Assembly: GCA_963575745.1 (NCBI GenBank)
Contig: CAUYUJ010000892.1
Span: 502,372-554,956 of the forward strand
DNA from: Prorocentrum cordatum
Taxonomy: Eukaryota > Sar > Dinophyceae > Prorocentrales > Prorocentraceae
Direction: 5' to 3'
Length of the DNA: 52,585 nucleotides
Shown: piece by piece, positions 1-9,728 of the stretch
Numbering within the stretch: position 1 is the first letter of the stretch
Layout: the number at the start of each line of letters is the position of its first letter
Position numbers and translations under genes: made by a program
The notes under the pieces: model-generated
What the model was told of the DNA's origin: nothing
Database searches by the model: none
Seen by the model: the letters and a program-made list of their open reading frames with translations, nothing else

Positions 1-389
1 CCACAAACAAGCGTTTCGCTCGAGATATCCTTAACACATTATGAAAAGCAGGCGTTTTGCTGGGGATATCCTCCACAATTCTTCCGCCGGCCCTTTTTCC
101 CGCCTCGTTATTTACCATAAATATTTCCGCCGGCCCGCTTCCCGTCGATTCGGGGGGCACACAGCTTAAAAGGAATCCTGGGCTCAGGACCTTTCTGGAA
201 AAAATGTCACAAGCATAACCTGTTGGAGGTCCGCGCGGATTTCTCGGTTCCGTGCGCCAGGGACGGGGTCCAGCGCCGATCTGAAAAATATACACCGCCG
301 ATCGAAAAACCATCGACAGGCACAAGCACAAGCAATGCTCATAGCTGAGCAGAGAAAAACATGATCGACGCACAAACCTGGGAAGGAAT
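1..389. repeat. Degenerate satellite remnants at window start
   Basis: No gene is seen here. The first 100 bases contain two degenerate copies of a block around TCGCTCGAGATATCC followed by AACACATT, which recurs near 2,105, 750 and 3,050. The rest, including a block rich in CCGCCGGCCC, shows no coding signal on either strand. Confidence 0.5.
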
Positions 390-650
390 ATAGAAATGTA
401 AAGCATGGCAACGACTGATTGGGCGACGGGCATATGCAATGCTGAATGTATCGATCTTGATGTACCGAGTCGAAGGCTGTGTTGTGCTCGGCCGCGCTCA
501 ATTGCGATGTGCCATGCCGCGATTGTGCTCTATAGTGTTGTGGATCGAGTCCGCCTTCGCATCCGAGTCCTGACCGAACTGATCTGGATCTTAAGGTCGA
601 GCTGCCTGAGTACACAGTAGCTGCCCCAGAGCTAATTGGCAGGGGGACAT
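390..650. repeat. ~250-bp dispersed repeat, copy 1
   Basis: This block runs from GGGCGACGGGCATATGCAAT through CGAGTCCTGACCGAACTGAT to GGGGGACATGCCAGGAGG. The same order of words recurs at about 2,150-2,445 and 2,655-2,875, with a shorter piece at 3,770-3,835. The copies differ by substitutions and small indels, so they are old. Each full copy ends at the start of a GGGACGTGCCA minisatellite, so unit and minisatellite probably amplified together. No reading frame is kept among the copies. Confidence 0.75.
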
Positions 651-745
651 GCCAGGAGGACGCGTCGCAGAACGTCCCAAGGGTCGCGCCAGGCGACGTG
701 CCATGGGACGTGCCATAGGGGACGCGCTACGGAACGTGCTGGGGG
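647..745. repeat. GGGACGTGCCA minisatellite, block 1
   Basis: Short degenerate tandem repeats of about 11-13 bases, based on GGGACGTGCCA with variants such as GGAACGTCCCA and GGGACGCGCTA. Related blocks lie at 2,443-2,660 and 2,876-3,005. ORFs that cross it are Arg/Ala/Gly-rich artefacts. Confidence 0.7.
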
Positions 746-784
746 CACGCGCTTCGCTCGAGACATCCAGTCCAAACTGTCCTG

Positions 785-905
785 TTAGATATCCGCCTGG
801 GCGACCTGAACACGTGAAAACAAGCGTCTCGCTCGAGAAGTTCTCAACACCTCTTCATGCTAGACATCCGCCTGGGCGACTTGGACACGTGAAACCAGGC
901 GTCTC
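785..905. repeat. Two copies of the ~63-bp CTGGGCGACCTGGACACGTG repeat
   Basis: Two diverged copies of the unit TTAGATATCC-GCCTGGGCGACCTGGACACGTGAAA, the same family as the longer array at 3,128-3,510. The 906-1,330 stretch after it has ORFs on both strands, but none shows a recognisable domain, and I see no gene in it. Confidence 0.6.
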
Positions 906-1354
906 GCCGCGGCAGCTCAGAAGCCCTTCCCCGCGCAAGCGCCCACCGCTCTTGCGGCGCAGCTTGGGGCGCAGCGCGGGGACCGAGGCATGGCCGCACT
1001 GGCGCTTGTCGCGCAGGCCAGACAGCAACGAGTGGCTCTGGCGCCGGACGTGCTCGCCAACGCTCTCCGGGACATGGCCAAATTGCCCGACCAACCGTTC
1101 GGAGTGCTCGAGATAGGCCCACGGGCTGTTGCAAAAAGAGCTCGGAGGGACGACGCAAGCGTGGATTCGTTCGAGTTGCAAGCTACGTGGCTGGAATTCT
1201 CTGGTTGGAAGCGCAGCGCGTCGCGATATGCGAGTGCGGTTCATCTGGGGTCAGGCCGCGGCCCTGGCGCGTCAACCGCCGTGGCCGCCTTCACACTCTT
1301 CCGTGTCTGCTTTCTGTGCTTTCTTCCGCGGCAGACATCCGCCTGGACCCATTT

Positions 1355-1500
1355 GTTTTCACGCTTCTTCCGCCCTGGGGCAATGGGAACCCCCGTGTTG
1401 TCGCGCTTCCCCCGCCCTGGGGCGTTAGGAACCCATGTGTTTACACGTTGGTCCCGCCCTGGGGCGAGCGGAACCGATGTGCTGTCATGCTTCGCGAGCC
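1355..1500. repeat. 42-bp tandem repeat, block 1
   Basis: The word CGCCCTGGGGC recurs at positions 1,371, 1,413 and 1,455, an exact 42-base spacing. Because 42 is divisible by three, every frame reads a 14-residue repeat (for example RPGALGTHVFTRWS). That creates long but probably meaningless ORFs on both strands. Confidence 0.85.
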
Positions 1501-1640
1501 TCCTATGGGGCGGGGGGAAGCGAACAACGCTCCCCGAACATAGATCCCAATACCTGGGGCCTCCTGGGGGTGGGGGGGGGTCGAACAGCGCTCCCCGAAC
1601 GCATAGTCCAATGCAGAACAAACCCTCCTGAGGCCTCCTG
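1492..1640. repeat. G-rich spacer module, copy 1
   Basis: A block with GGGGCGGGGGGAA and CGCTCCCCGAAC, seen as two tandem versions here and once more at about 1,954-2,040. It separates the two 42-bp arrays. Runs of CCTCCTGGGG follow at 1,628-1,676. Confidence 0.65.
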
Positions 1641-1679
1641 ACGCCTCCTGGAGCCTCCTGGGGCCTCCTGGGGCGTTAG

Positions 1680-1940
1680 GAACCATGTGTTGTTGTGCTC
1701 CTCCCGCGCTGGGGCTTCAAGAACCCATGAGCTTTCACGCTTGTCCCGCCCTGGGGCGTTAGGAACCCATGTGTGTTCACGCCTGTCCCGCCCTGGGGCT
1801 TCAGGAACTCATGTGCTTGCACGCTTCTCCTGCCCTGGGTCGTTAGGAACCTATATGTGTTCACGCTTCTCCCGCCCCGGGGCGTTAGGAACCTATGTGT
1901 TGTCACACTTGTCCTGTACTGTTGGGCGTTAGGAACCATG
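1680..1940. repeat. 42-bp tandem repeat, block 2
   Basis: The core recurs at 1,705, 1,747, 1,789, 1,831, 1,873 and about 1,915, always 42 bases apart. The variants are close to CCCGCCCTGGGGCGTTAGGA followed by ACCCATGTGTTTTCACGCTT. The period is constant despite substitutions, so spread by unequal exchange is likely. Confidence 0.9.
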
Positions 1941-1953
1941 TGTTTTCACGCTT

Positions 1954-2100
1954 CTCGAGCCTCCTGGGGCGTCCTGGGGGGCGGGGGGAAACGAAACGCG
2001 CTCCCCGAAAACAGATCGCAATGCAGAACATACGTAAAGCACGCATTTGACCTGAGGCATCCTCTGAATTCTAGTCCCAAGGAGGAGAACACGATATGAT
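1954..2100. repeat. G-rich spacer module, copy 2
   Basis: A second copy of the GGGGGGCGGGGGGAA ... CGCTCCCCGAAAACAGATCG block that also follows the first 42-bp array. The shared order (42-bp array, then this module) shows that a larger compound unit was duplicated. Confidence 0.65.
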
Positions 2101-2149
2101 ACAGAACAAGCGTCTCGCTCGACACGTCCTCAACACATTCTGAACATGA

Positions 2150-2445
2150 TCGGTCCACGAACCTGGACAGGAATATAGAAATGTAAAGCATGGCAACGTT
2201 CCAAAGACACCTGACTGGGCGACGGGCAATTGCAATGCTGAACGTATCGGCCTTGATGTACCGTGCCGAGGGCTGTGCTATGCTGCGCATTGCTGAATTC
2301 GATGTGCCATGCCGCGATTGTGATCTATAGCGGTGTGGATCGAGTCCTCCGTTGCATCCGAGTCCTGACCGAACTGATCTGAATCTTACGCTCGAGCTGC
2401 CTGAGCACATAATAGCTGCCCCAGAGCTAACTGACAGGGGGACAT
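2150..2445. repeat. ~250-bp dispersed repeat, copy 2
   Basis: Same word order as copy 1: GACGGGCAATTGCAATGCTG, then CGAGTCCTGACCGAACTGAT, then AGCACATAATAGCTGCCCCA and the ACATGCCAGGAGGACGCG end. It is directly followed by a GGGACGTGCCA minisatellite block. Confidence 0.75.
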
Positions 2446-2660
2446 GCCAGGAGGACGCGCCGCGGAACGTCCCAAAGGGACGCGCCCAGCGACGTGCCAA
2501 GGGACGTGCCACGGGGACGCACCGCGGGACGTGCCAAAAGGACGCGCTACGGAACGTGCCAGTGGACGTCCCGCGGGACGTGCCAGGGGACGCGCCGCGC
2601 GGAGTGCCAGGGGGACTCGCCGCGGGACGCGCCACGGAACGTGCCAAGGAACGTGCCAAA
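2443..2660. repeat. GGGACGTGCCA minisatellite, block 2
   Basis: The longest of three blocks, about 17-18 degenerate units of 11-13 bases. ORFs across it are MPGGR/RAT-type low-complexity peptides and are not called as genes. Confidence 0.75.
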
Positions 2661-2875
2661 TTGCAATGCTGAGTGTATTGATCTTGATGCACAATGCTGA
2701 GGGCTGTGCTGTGCTGCGCCGCGATGATCTGTGATGTGCAATGCCGCGATGGTGCTCGATAACGTTGTGGATCGACTCCTACTTTGCATCCGAGTCCTGA
2801 CCGAACTGATCTGGATCTTAAGCTCGAGCTGTCTGAGCACATAATAGCTGCCCCAGGGCTAAATGACAAGGAAAC
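2655..2875. repeat. ~250-bp dispersed repeat, copy 3
   Basis: A third, slightly shorter copy (TTGCAATGCTGAGTGTATTG ... AGCTCGAGCTGTCTGAGCAC), which again leads into the minisatellite at 2,876. Confidence 0.75.
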
Positions 2876-3005
2876 ATGCCAGGAGGACGCGCCGCGGAAC
2901 GTCCCAAGGGACGCGCCAAGCAACGTGCCGAAGGACGTGCCACGGGGACGCACCGCGGGACGTGGCAATGGGGACGCGCTACGGAACGTGCCAATGGACG
3001 TGCCA
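2876..3005. repeat. GGGACGTGCCA minisatellite, block 3
   Basis: About ten degenerate units, followed by one CACCTGGGCGACCTGGACAC unit of the ~63-bp family. Confidence 0.7.
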
Positions 3006-3127
3006 CCTCATGGTAAACATCCACCTGGGCGACCTGGACACGTGAAAACAAGTAGTTTGCTCGAGCCATCCTCAACACATCTTCATGTTAGACGTCCGTT
3101 CGAGGCTCCCAGGAAGGCCCCAAAAGG

Positions 3128-3510
3128 CCCATGTTAGATACCCCCTAGGTGGCCTGGACACGTTCAAGCACCTGGTTCCGCCATGCTAGATACCCCCTTG
3201 GGTGGCCTGGACACGTAAAACGATGTGCCTCCAATTCGGGACAATCATGCTAGATACCCTCCTGGGTGGCCTGGACACGTACACGCACGTGGCACCAGCT
3301 CTGGGCAACCATGTTAGATACACACCTGGGTGGCCTTGACACGTTAAACTCCGTGGTCGTTGCACACGTAGACACACATGGTTCCAGCTCGGGAGAACCA
3401 TGTTAGATATCGCCCAAGGTGGCCTGGTCATGTAAAAGCACGTAGTTCCAGCCCGGGACAACCATGTCAGATACTCCCTGCGTGGCCTGCATACGCTAAA
3501 TTCGCGCTCC
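3128..3510. repeat. ~63-bp tandem repeat array
   Basis: ATGTTAGATACCCCC and GGTGGCCTGGACACGTA recur about every 63-65 bases (near 3,182, 3,247 and 3,310, then less regularly to 3,510, with one more copy at 3,670-3,725). Intervening text is of the type GTGGTTCCAGCTCGGGACAA. No coding signal. Confidence 0.8.
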
Positions 3511-3849
3511 CGCTCGAGGCATCCTCGCAATGTCTTCCCTGGAGAGGCCCCCAAAGCGCCACCCCCTATCCAGAGCAAGAAAACATCACTTCTCTGTTCT
3601 ATGATATGTGTTTGGGTTGCGCTTTTCGGCCCCCCGGGCGTTTCCTGATCATTCGGCGTTGGGCCCGACGCCATGTTAGATACCCCCCTGGGCGACATGG
3701 ACACGTAGTAACACATGGTTCCAGCTCGGGGGCGGCCGCTGGGCAACGGGCAGGGAAGGGAGATGGAAATGTGGGGCATGGCATCGTTTTCAAGACACCT
3801 GACTGGGAGACGGGCACTTGCAATGCTGAGTCCTGCGCAAAAAGTTAGC

Positions 3850-4200
3850 AATACAATTGCCCCAAATCTATTGCGCCACCCCCTTTCAGCTGGACCCCCC
3901 TGTGGGACTGTGGGTCACCCCGACCCAAACTACCTCCTTTCAGCGACCGGCGTGTAACCCCCCCGATTCCCTATCCTATACCTTTTCGTCTGGCCCCGCC
4001 CTCCCCGCCGCCCCCCCGCGCGGGCCTCTCCGCCGCCGCTTCCTCCTGCTGGGCGCGGCCAGAACCGACTCCCCTCTGTGACGAGCACCTTCCGTGACGC
4101 CCCTCGCGCCCCCCTGGGGCGTCCCTCCGGCCGCACACGGACGCCTTCTGGGATGGCCGTGGGGGGTTCTAAATGGATAGGGGGGTTACAGGTGTATACC
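3850..4200. other. Intergenic, no gene seen
   Basis: A pyrimidine-rich then GC-rich stretch. CGTGTAACCCCCC (about 3,950) is loosely inverted by GGGGGGTTACAGGTG (about 4,180), so the neighbouring fold-back may once have been larger. CCTCCGGCCGCACACGGACG is repeated at about 4,446 as CCTCCGACCGCGCACGGACG. Confidence 0.4.
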
Positions 4201-4201
4201 A

Positions 4202-4385
4202 AGGTGGGTTATACCTGGCCCACCCTTGCTTAGAAGTGGGCTACAAATGCCCCAAGTAGCTTAGGGGGGTTGGCGATCCGAGCTAAGTGGGCTCCGCCCA
4301 CTCAGCGGAGTTATCCCCCTAAACCACTAGGGAAATTCCCACTTGAAAAAAACCAGGTTGGGCCAAATATAACCCACCCACCTTC
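4202..4385. mobile_element. Fold-back (MITE-like) element
   Basis: AAGGTGGGTTATACCTGGCC at the left is inverted at the right as GTTGGGCCAAATATAACCCA. Inside, AAGTGGGCTACAAATGCCCC is partly mirrored by AGGGAAATTCCCACTT, and the centre is the small palindrome-like GGCTCCGCCCACTCAGCGGAG. The whole ~184 bases can fold on itself and codes for nothing. Confidence 0.6.
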
Positions 4386-4389
4386 GCAT

Positions 4390-4869
4390 CCTTTTGCAAC
4401 CCACCTTATCCACTCAGAAACCCCCACGGTCATCGCAATAGGCCTCCCTCCGACCGCGCACGGACGCCTTGGGGTGAGGCGAAGGTTAGGACGAAGCCTG
4501 GGCGAGGAAAACATATGGCTCGGGGGGAATCAGGGCGGGTTGGGGCAAAGGTAAGGGGGTTCGAATGAAAATCGCTCCAAACGGCCCCTGGAGGAAGAAG
4601 CGCGTCAAACAGGAGCATCCACCTGGGCCCGTTCCCCAGCCCCAAGCAATCAGGGGATTGCCCTCCCTCCCTCCACGAAGCCCCGCCTGGCAGAAAGAAA
4701 TCTAGAATCTCTGAGATCGGGCGCCACGGCCTACCCACAGCGTTCCGGGACGCCTGGAGAGCGTTCCAGAACGCTGTGGGATTCGTTCGGGCACGTCCTC
4801 CCAATCGCAAAATAGCAAAACAAATCAACGTACTTCTCAAGTTTCTTTTCAATGTACTTTTGGATGTAG
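4390..4869. other. Intergenic, no gene seen
   Basis: Mixed sequence without a supported gene. It contains a short inverted pair CACAGCGTTCCGGGACGC / GCGTTCCAGAACGCTGTGGG (about 4,736-4,781) that can form a hairpin. Confidence 0.4.
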
Positions 4870-4905
4870 CTTCTGTAGAAAGACATGCCCGACTGAACTG
4901 AAAGA
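4870..4905. mobile_element. Right-end relic of the CCCCCTACAGGGGG MITE family
   Basis: TGTAGAAAGACATGCCCGAC followed by TGAACT matches the right end of the family seen at about 29,866 (TGTAGAGGGACTGGCCCGAC, then TGAAGT). The bases to its left (about 4,830-4,865) also loosely resemble the interior of that copy. The left end is not recognised. Confidence 0.4.
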
Positions 4906-4906
4906 A

Positions 4907-5091
4907 AAACACTACACATAAACATAGATGTTCGGCGCCCCGCGCGGATTTTTTGGATTCGCGCTGGACCCCACCCCCCCCTGGCGCGCGGAGCGCGCCG
5001 GGGGGCGGCGCCGGTGGCGCCGCCGGGGGGCCCAGGCGCGGATTTGGGAAATCCGCGCGGAACGCCAAAAGTTTATGTTTACGTGTTGTTC
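4907..5091. mobile_element. GC-rich hairpin element, copy 1
   Basis: Two long inverted arms: the left arm runs ACATAAACATAGATGTTCGG, CGCC, CGCGCGGATTT, CGCGCTGG. The reverse complement of the right arm (ending at GTTTATGTTTACGTG) gives the same order. The middle is GGCGGCGCCGGTGGCGCCGCC, itself palindromic. A second copy with the same arms and centre lies at 17,428-17,590. This is a dispersed element of about 170-185 bases, not a gene. Confidence 0.75.
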
Positions 5092-5211
5092 CTTCTTTGG
5101 TAAACTCTGCAACGGAATCGCATTCGCCCTATAGCCTCGCCCGAGCGCAACGGCAAGGACTGGCTTGCAAGGGGGTCGTTTTGCACAGTTCCCCCCGGGC
5201 CCGCATGCGAC

Positions 5212-5411
5212 CCGAGGAGGAGGATGAGGAGGAGGAAGAGGAGGAGGAGGAGGAGGAGGAGGAGTAGGAGGAGAGGAGGAGGAGGAGGAAGAGAAGGAGG
5301 AGGAGGAGGAGGAGAGGAGGGGGCGGTGGAGGAACAGAGGGGGGGGGAGAGTAGGGGGAGGAGGAGGAGGAGGAGGAGGAGGAGGAGGAGGAGGAGGAGG
5401 AGGAGGAGGGG
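5212..5411. repeat. (GAG)n microsatellite
   Basis: About 200 bases of AGG/GAG with a few interruptions. All long ORFs across it (poly-Glu, poly-Arg, poly-Ser, poly-Leu or poly-Pro) are artefacts. 5,412-5,760 shows no gene. Confidence 0.95.
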
Positions 5412-5838
5412 CACGCCCACGAAAGAGACGAGACGAAGGCAGGCGGGCAAGAAAGGGACGAGACGAGGGCAAAGAGTTCAATATCCACCTCTCTCTCTAC
5501 AACAGCGGCGGCCGCGGCAGCCGGCCACGGGGGCGGGGGCGCGCCTGCGCCCGCGGGTTGAGAGGCAAAGGGGTCGGCCCCCTGGAGAAGCATCCGAACG
5601 ACCTGGGACCTGCCTGCGATGGCCCGAGCTCTCGCCCTCACAAGGGCAGAAAAGGAGAAGCTGGGAAATAATGAAATCTAAAACAAAAAGACAGGAACAA
5701 CGGGAGCCTCCGAATGTTGGCAACATAAGAAAGAACAAGGCAACCGTAGGTAGTATAAATCATGACATTTTGCCACAGAGACCGCCCCAACCCACGGACA
5801 CGTAAGGTTCTGGCAACCAGAGAGCACCCGGACCATTC

Positions 5839-6835
5839 TCAACACCGCTCCTCACACTGAATACCAATACCACACCCGGGGTATTTCCCAGTGGTGGAAA
5901 GCTGGAAGCGGTTGTCCCTGAGCCCGTTGCCCTTGAACTCCGCGTGCGCGCCTGGGGGGTTAAAGCCCCTCGGGGCGACGATGGCGGTCTTGTCTGGATG
6001 GAAGAGCAGTCCTGCGATAGCTTCAGCCCAGAGCAAGCGCCGCGCAAGTGCAGGCAGATGCCGGCAAATGTCCCTCGACGCGAGAGCCGCGTCATCAGCG
6101 CTAGCAGCGAGCGCGTGCCCAGGGCCAGGAAGGGGCCCGTGGAGACAGCGGACGGGGGGATCAAGCGCCAAAACAAAAAACAAAAAAAACACCGCTAGGA
6201 AGGCATCCCTGTTTAATGCCACGGCCCAAGGGAAAACGGCGCCCCTGGCCCCCACGGAAGGGCGCAACTTCCACATCGGAGTAGATGGACCGCAGAGCGT
6301 GGAAGAAACAACAAGGCGGGCCAATCTTAGATGAGACTCGCCACATCCACGCGTGAGCAACAAACAAAACAATCCCTCGTATCAAAAAGTGCGCCTCCAG
6401 CGCAGCGGCGCCTGGCAGCTTCGGGTCAAATCGCCGGTGGCTTCCGTGGAAACCACTCTCGGCTAGGTTACGCCCAGGAACTGAAGCAGCGTGGAAAGGT
6501 GGCAAGAGCTCCTTCCCTCAACGCCCAGCAAGGCCTGCGGCGAAGGTGCCATTGTCATCGTTGGACCAAGACAGGAGCCAGACCTTGTCAGCGCCGCGCT
6601 GCACGTGAAGGGCGCGGGGGCCCGCGTCGCCTCGAAGCAGAAATGCCCCTAGAAACTTGTTCAATTCCACCGATGGGGGCCCGCCGCAAACTCAGGCATC
6701 AGTCATGAAAGGCATCAGTCATGAAGGCATCTGTCATGAAACTAAGTCACTGTTCACCACCAAACCCAGGCACTGCATGGAACACTGTCAACCCCAGGGG
6801 CGGAGCCCTTACGTATCCGAATCATCCGGCGGAAC
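5839..6835 (-). pseudogene. LINE-B reverse transcriptase remnant
   Basis: Reading the minus strand downward in changing frames: GSAPGVDSVPCSAW near 6,800 matches the early RT motif of the SAPGPDGIPYxxW type. WSNDDNG lies near 6,560. GRGIKQGCLPSG near 6,200 is the motif B region (RGxxQGxPLSP type), with Leu and Pro swapped. SADDAALASRDI near 6,090 is the YADD active-site box with Tyr replaced by Ser. The family is well known; the assignment rests on motif order. At least three frame changes and several stops make it non-functional. Confidence 0.7.
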
Positions 6836-7579
6836 TCCTTGTGGGAGAGGCGCCACCAAATATCGGTCGGCACATCCTCCGCATGATCGTCGAGCCCGCG
6901 GAGCAGAAAGGCAAACGGCCCAGGTAGCGGGTGAGGATCAGCATCTCCCCGAAAGCTTAACGGCTTGGCGATGTCGCCCCAGAACTTGGCGATGGCAGCT
7001 CCGCGTGATTCAGGTTCGCGCGAAACTGCCTCATCAGGGGTCAGCAGAACTGTTCAGCTTGAACTTGCGATGTGCAAGGGCCCAGCGCACGAAATCCAGC
7101 AAGACGGCCCAAACGCCCCCCCTTAACTTGATGGTGATTACGTTGGCCCCCGCGCACTTCCTCCGAAGCCTTGTCGGAAGACCTCCTCTGTAGCTCCTAA
7201 TATCTCCAACAGATCCAAAGAAATCCAGCCACGTCATGCAGCCTGCACCGCAGCGCGCTGCAAGGTGAGAAAAGAAGCGCGGCAAACTCTCGAGACGGTC
7301 CTGGAATACCCACCCCGACGAGCTCGAACAAGCGCAGCCAGCCACGCCACCTCTTCAGCCGCGGCCCCAGGGCCAAGGATTTCACGTTTCTTCTCCGCGC
7401 GAGAGCTTGCCTCGTGCATCAGGACTTCCATCTTGCGAACTCGCGGGAGTGGGTCAGATGAGAAGCCGACCTCCTCCATCAGGACCAGCAGAAATCTGGC
7501 TAACACAGGAGAGCGAGAAACCAGCCCCGGAATAAGTGCCCGCTGCTCCCGCTGAGGGCCAAGGACAATGAAGACGGGG
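6836..7579 (-). pseudogene. LINE-B ORF2 linker between endonuclease and RT
   Basis: Short minus-strand frames, for example 7,506-7,234 (EEVAWLAALVRARRGGYSR and neighbours), are consistent with the spacer between endonuclease and RT of LINE ORF2. No motif is specific enough to name, and the call comes from position between two recognised parts. Confidence 0.4.
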
Positions 7580-8345
7580 CAGTGGCCAGACAGGGCCTTT
7601 GGGTCTGCGATGGACTAGCAGACTCCAGGCGTCGGGTTGAGACCCGAAAGGTCACGAGATGACATGTCAATATGGACGCGATGGATCTAGAAAGTGATTG
7701 CAGTGAGGGCTGGTGAACATCTTCATGGCCATTGTCAGGCTGCTCTATCTGGCGGAACCTGGCGAACTTATCAGCGAGGAACTTGCCAAGAGGGGCAAAG
7801 GAAAAGGTAGTGGAGCACGAGTGGCCACGCCGAAAACGAGCCTCGCTGCGCTCGCAGAAATTCCGACCGCCGCCAAAGATGTTGGCAAGGGGAATATTGA
7901 GAAGGGGATAGAGCCCGGAATGCGCTGCAATAGTTGGCGCCGCGCAGAGAGCTGAAGACAAGGGTCGGGATGCGCGCTGACAAGGCGCAGCCGCCCATAC
8001 TTCCCTCGAAGATCTAGGGAGAGACACCTTCCTTCAATCAGCCCCATGGGCTCGAAACGGTCAGAAAAGGGCAAGCAGCGCGCCCATGAATCATCAGAAC
8101 CGCACCTCCAGAGTCCCCGTCAGGAGTGAGGGTTCCGAAGCACCTGTGGGCAATGCAAGTACGTGAGAGTTCTAGCATATCCTCAGGGCCCCCCATGAGT
8201 CTCTTGTCGACCCAATATATCATATTTCTCCCCAAGATTCTCGAGCATCCCCCATGATTCATGTTGCTCCCGTGATTCGCCCATATGCTACCACGCAATG
8301 TGTGTTCATTCCAGGTAACCCTAAATATTCCCTATGGAGGAAAGA
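7580..8345 (-). pseudogene. LINE-B AP-endonuclease-like remnant
   Basis: Minus-strand pieces in order: FRVTWNEHTLRGSIWANHGS near 8,300; a GDSGGAVLMIHGRAACP stretch near 8,110 resembling the GGVAIxI segment of endonuclease/exonuclease/phosphatase domains; GRCLSLDLRGKYGRLRLVSA near 8,020; and FRQIEQPDNGHEDVHQPSLQ near 7,740, where the usual SRID box reads SRSI. Three frames are used. The pattern fits the endonuclease of LINE ORF2, but catalytic residues are largely lost. Confidence 0.5.
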
Positions 8346-8657
8346 AAAGGGAACTGCGCAGATCCTGGCCAGTCGGAAGGGAGGGAGAGGAGCGAAGGGG
8401 AGCGCCAAACACGCAGGCGACCCATGAGGTCCGAGCAGAGGAGGACGAGGAAGACGAGCTGGAACTGGAAGCGCCGGTGAAACTGGTTGCACAGGGAGAT
8501 GCCCCCGATGGCTCCAGATGCTGGACCCCAAGTCGAACGGCGGCCGAAAGCGGCGGAAAGGCACGCGTGCGAAAGAAATCAGCCACGCCAAGTCACCGAG
8601 CGGCAGACTCGATAATCTCATGGATATTGGCCTCACTGGTGCCCCAGACCTCGGAAG
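8346..8657 (-). other. LINE-B ORF1/ORF2 junction region
   Basis: A stretch between the ORF1-like and endonuclease-like parts. A minus-strand frame contains a poly-Ser run encoded by TCC/TCG triplets. Nothing specific is recognised. Confidence 0.35.
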
Positions 8658-9528
8658 CTATCTGGCTCGAGAAGAAACGCTCGACATCAACCCCGCTGTG
8701 CAATTGCCATTCACTCCGGGCCGATGCTTGGGCAACCACATGGCAGACTTCTGAACTTCAGCCAATGCGCCAGGGTAGATCTTGGCGAAGGATCTGGAGC
8801 TCAACCGAACGGGAAGAGGCCTGTCTCCACGACAGGTGATGTCATTAGATGTCGCATGCCGCATGCCGCCGATCCATGCACTTGCGGCCGCCGTTGTTGC
8901 AGGCGGCCTGGAACTGGGATGCCTGCGCAGCATTAGGGAAAAAAAATGTTGCGCGCTGTGCCCACCTTGGGCATGGATATGACTGTCTCCTTCAACAGCA
9001 AGGGGTACCTGTCCTTCAGCGCGTCGTGGAAGTCAGTGCGTGCGGACTCCAACACAGCGCGTGGCCTAAAGCCGATCCACCTGGCGCACTGATCTTCGGG
9101 CGGCGCATCACGTACGTGCCGAGGCTGCTGATAGCGAGGGGCACGAGGGCCACAGGTCCCACCAGCATCTCCAGCATCCCCACCTCCAGGGGGCGATGCA
9201 ACCGACGGCGCAACACTGAGGGCTTCGAACTTGTTCTTGAGCTGGACGAACTCCGCCTTCTGCGCAGCTCGATCGTCACGAACTTCATTGCGCCGGGCTT
9301 GAACCTCCAATACTTGTTCACGGTGGGCTGACTTGACTTGACCGATCTGGTCCTGGACAGCTGCGACCATCCCAGTGAGCGAGTCAGTATTCGCCCTGGG
9401 CTGGCCAAGCAACGCCTTCCGTTGGTCAGCGAGCTGCTTCTGCAATGTACGGCCCAGCGCTTGAATTGCGTTCGGCCCCATGGCGCTGGCTTGCCACCCT
9501 GCTTCGAGCGCTTCGCGCGTGGAGGCAT
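8658..9528 (-). pseudogene. LINE-B ORF1-like protein remnant
   Basis: The likely start is the ATG at 9,528 (MPPRAKRSKQGGKPAPWG), a basic N-terminus typical of nucleic-acid-binding ORF1 proteins. A frame change occurs near 9,480. From there an ~180-residue frame rich in Gln, Lys, Glu and Arg (TLQKQLADQRKALLGQ, AAVQDQIGQVKSAHREQVLE) looks like a coiled coil. After 8,933 another frame continues (SFAKIYPGALAEVQKSAMWL). A (CT)n tract lies about 20 bases upstream on the coding strand. The ORF1 identity is inferred from composition and position, as no conserved catalytic motif exists for it. Confidence 0.55.
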
Positions 9529-9543
9529 GAGCAGCAGTGCCAG

Positions 9544-9545
<2 letters not shown>

Positions 9546-9598
<53 letters not shown>
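9546..9598. repeat. (GA)n microsatellite
   Basis: About 26 GA units. On the minus strand it is a (CT)n tract just upstream of the LINE-B ORF1 start. Confidence 0.98.
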
Positions 9599-9599
<1 letters not shown>

Positions 9600-9683
9600 C
9601 TAGCAGGTGTCCGCCAGAGCTTGACCTCAGGAGTGCCCCGAGAAAAGGGGGGGCTGCCGCGCTCAAGCGAGGCCTGTCCTCAC

Positions 9684-9728
9684 CCTGAGCCAAAGTGGCA
9701 ACGCATGAGCCTGTCCTCACCTTGAGCC
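9684..9728 (-). promoter_or_regulatory. Possible dinoflagellate spliced-leader relic (tandem)
   Basis: The minus strand at 9,704-9,684 reads GCGTTGCCACTTTGGCTCAG plus G, then GTGAG. By my alignment this agrees at 17 of 21 positions with the dinoflagellate spliced leader (known 3' half: CCATTTTGGCTCAAG), followed by a GT. Thirty-seven bases upstream the leader's last eight bases, GGCTCAAG (9,728-9,721), occur again before the same GTGAGGACAGG. It lies 156-200 bases upstream of the LINE-B ORF1 start, on the same strand. GGCTCAAG also occurs by chance elsewhere in the window, so this is tentative. Confidence 0.3.

Larger units (their letters stand above)
5760..9530 (-). mobile_element. LINE-B: strongly decayed non-LTR retrotransposon
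   Basis: On the minus strand the order is ORF1-like protein (9,528-8,658), AP-endonuclease-like pieces (about 8,345-7,580) and reverse transcriptase pieces (about 6,835-5,839). This is the standard order of an ORF1 / endonuclease / RT LINE. Motifs move between all three frames and several stops occur, so it is dead. Edges are approximate: the 5' edge is set by the ORF1 start region and the 3' edge by the last RT-like frame. No RNase H was recognised. It lies head-to-tail with LINE-A. Confidence 0.7.

Noticed and set aside
180-300. Third copy of the GC-rich hairpin family
   Set aside because: GTCCGCGCGGATTTCTCGGT and GGGGTCCAGCGCC resemble one arm, but the second arm and the palindromic centre are missing, so support is too weak.
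2352-2968. Long ORFs across the satellite region, e.g. 2,968-1,946 minus
   Set aside because: The translated text is simply the minisatellite and dispersed repeats read in frame (RGTSFGT, GASSWHV), with no conservation of frame between repeat copies.
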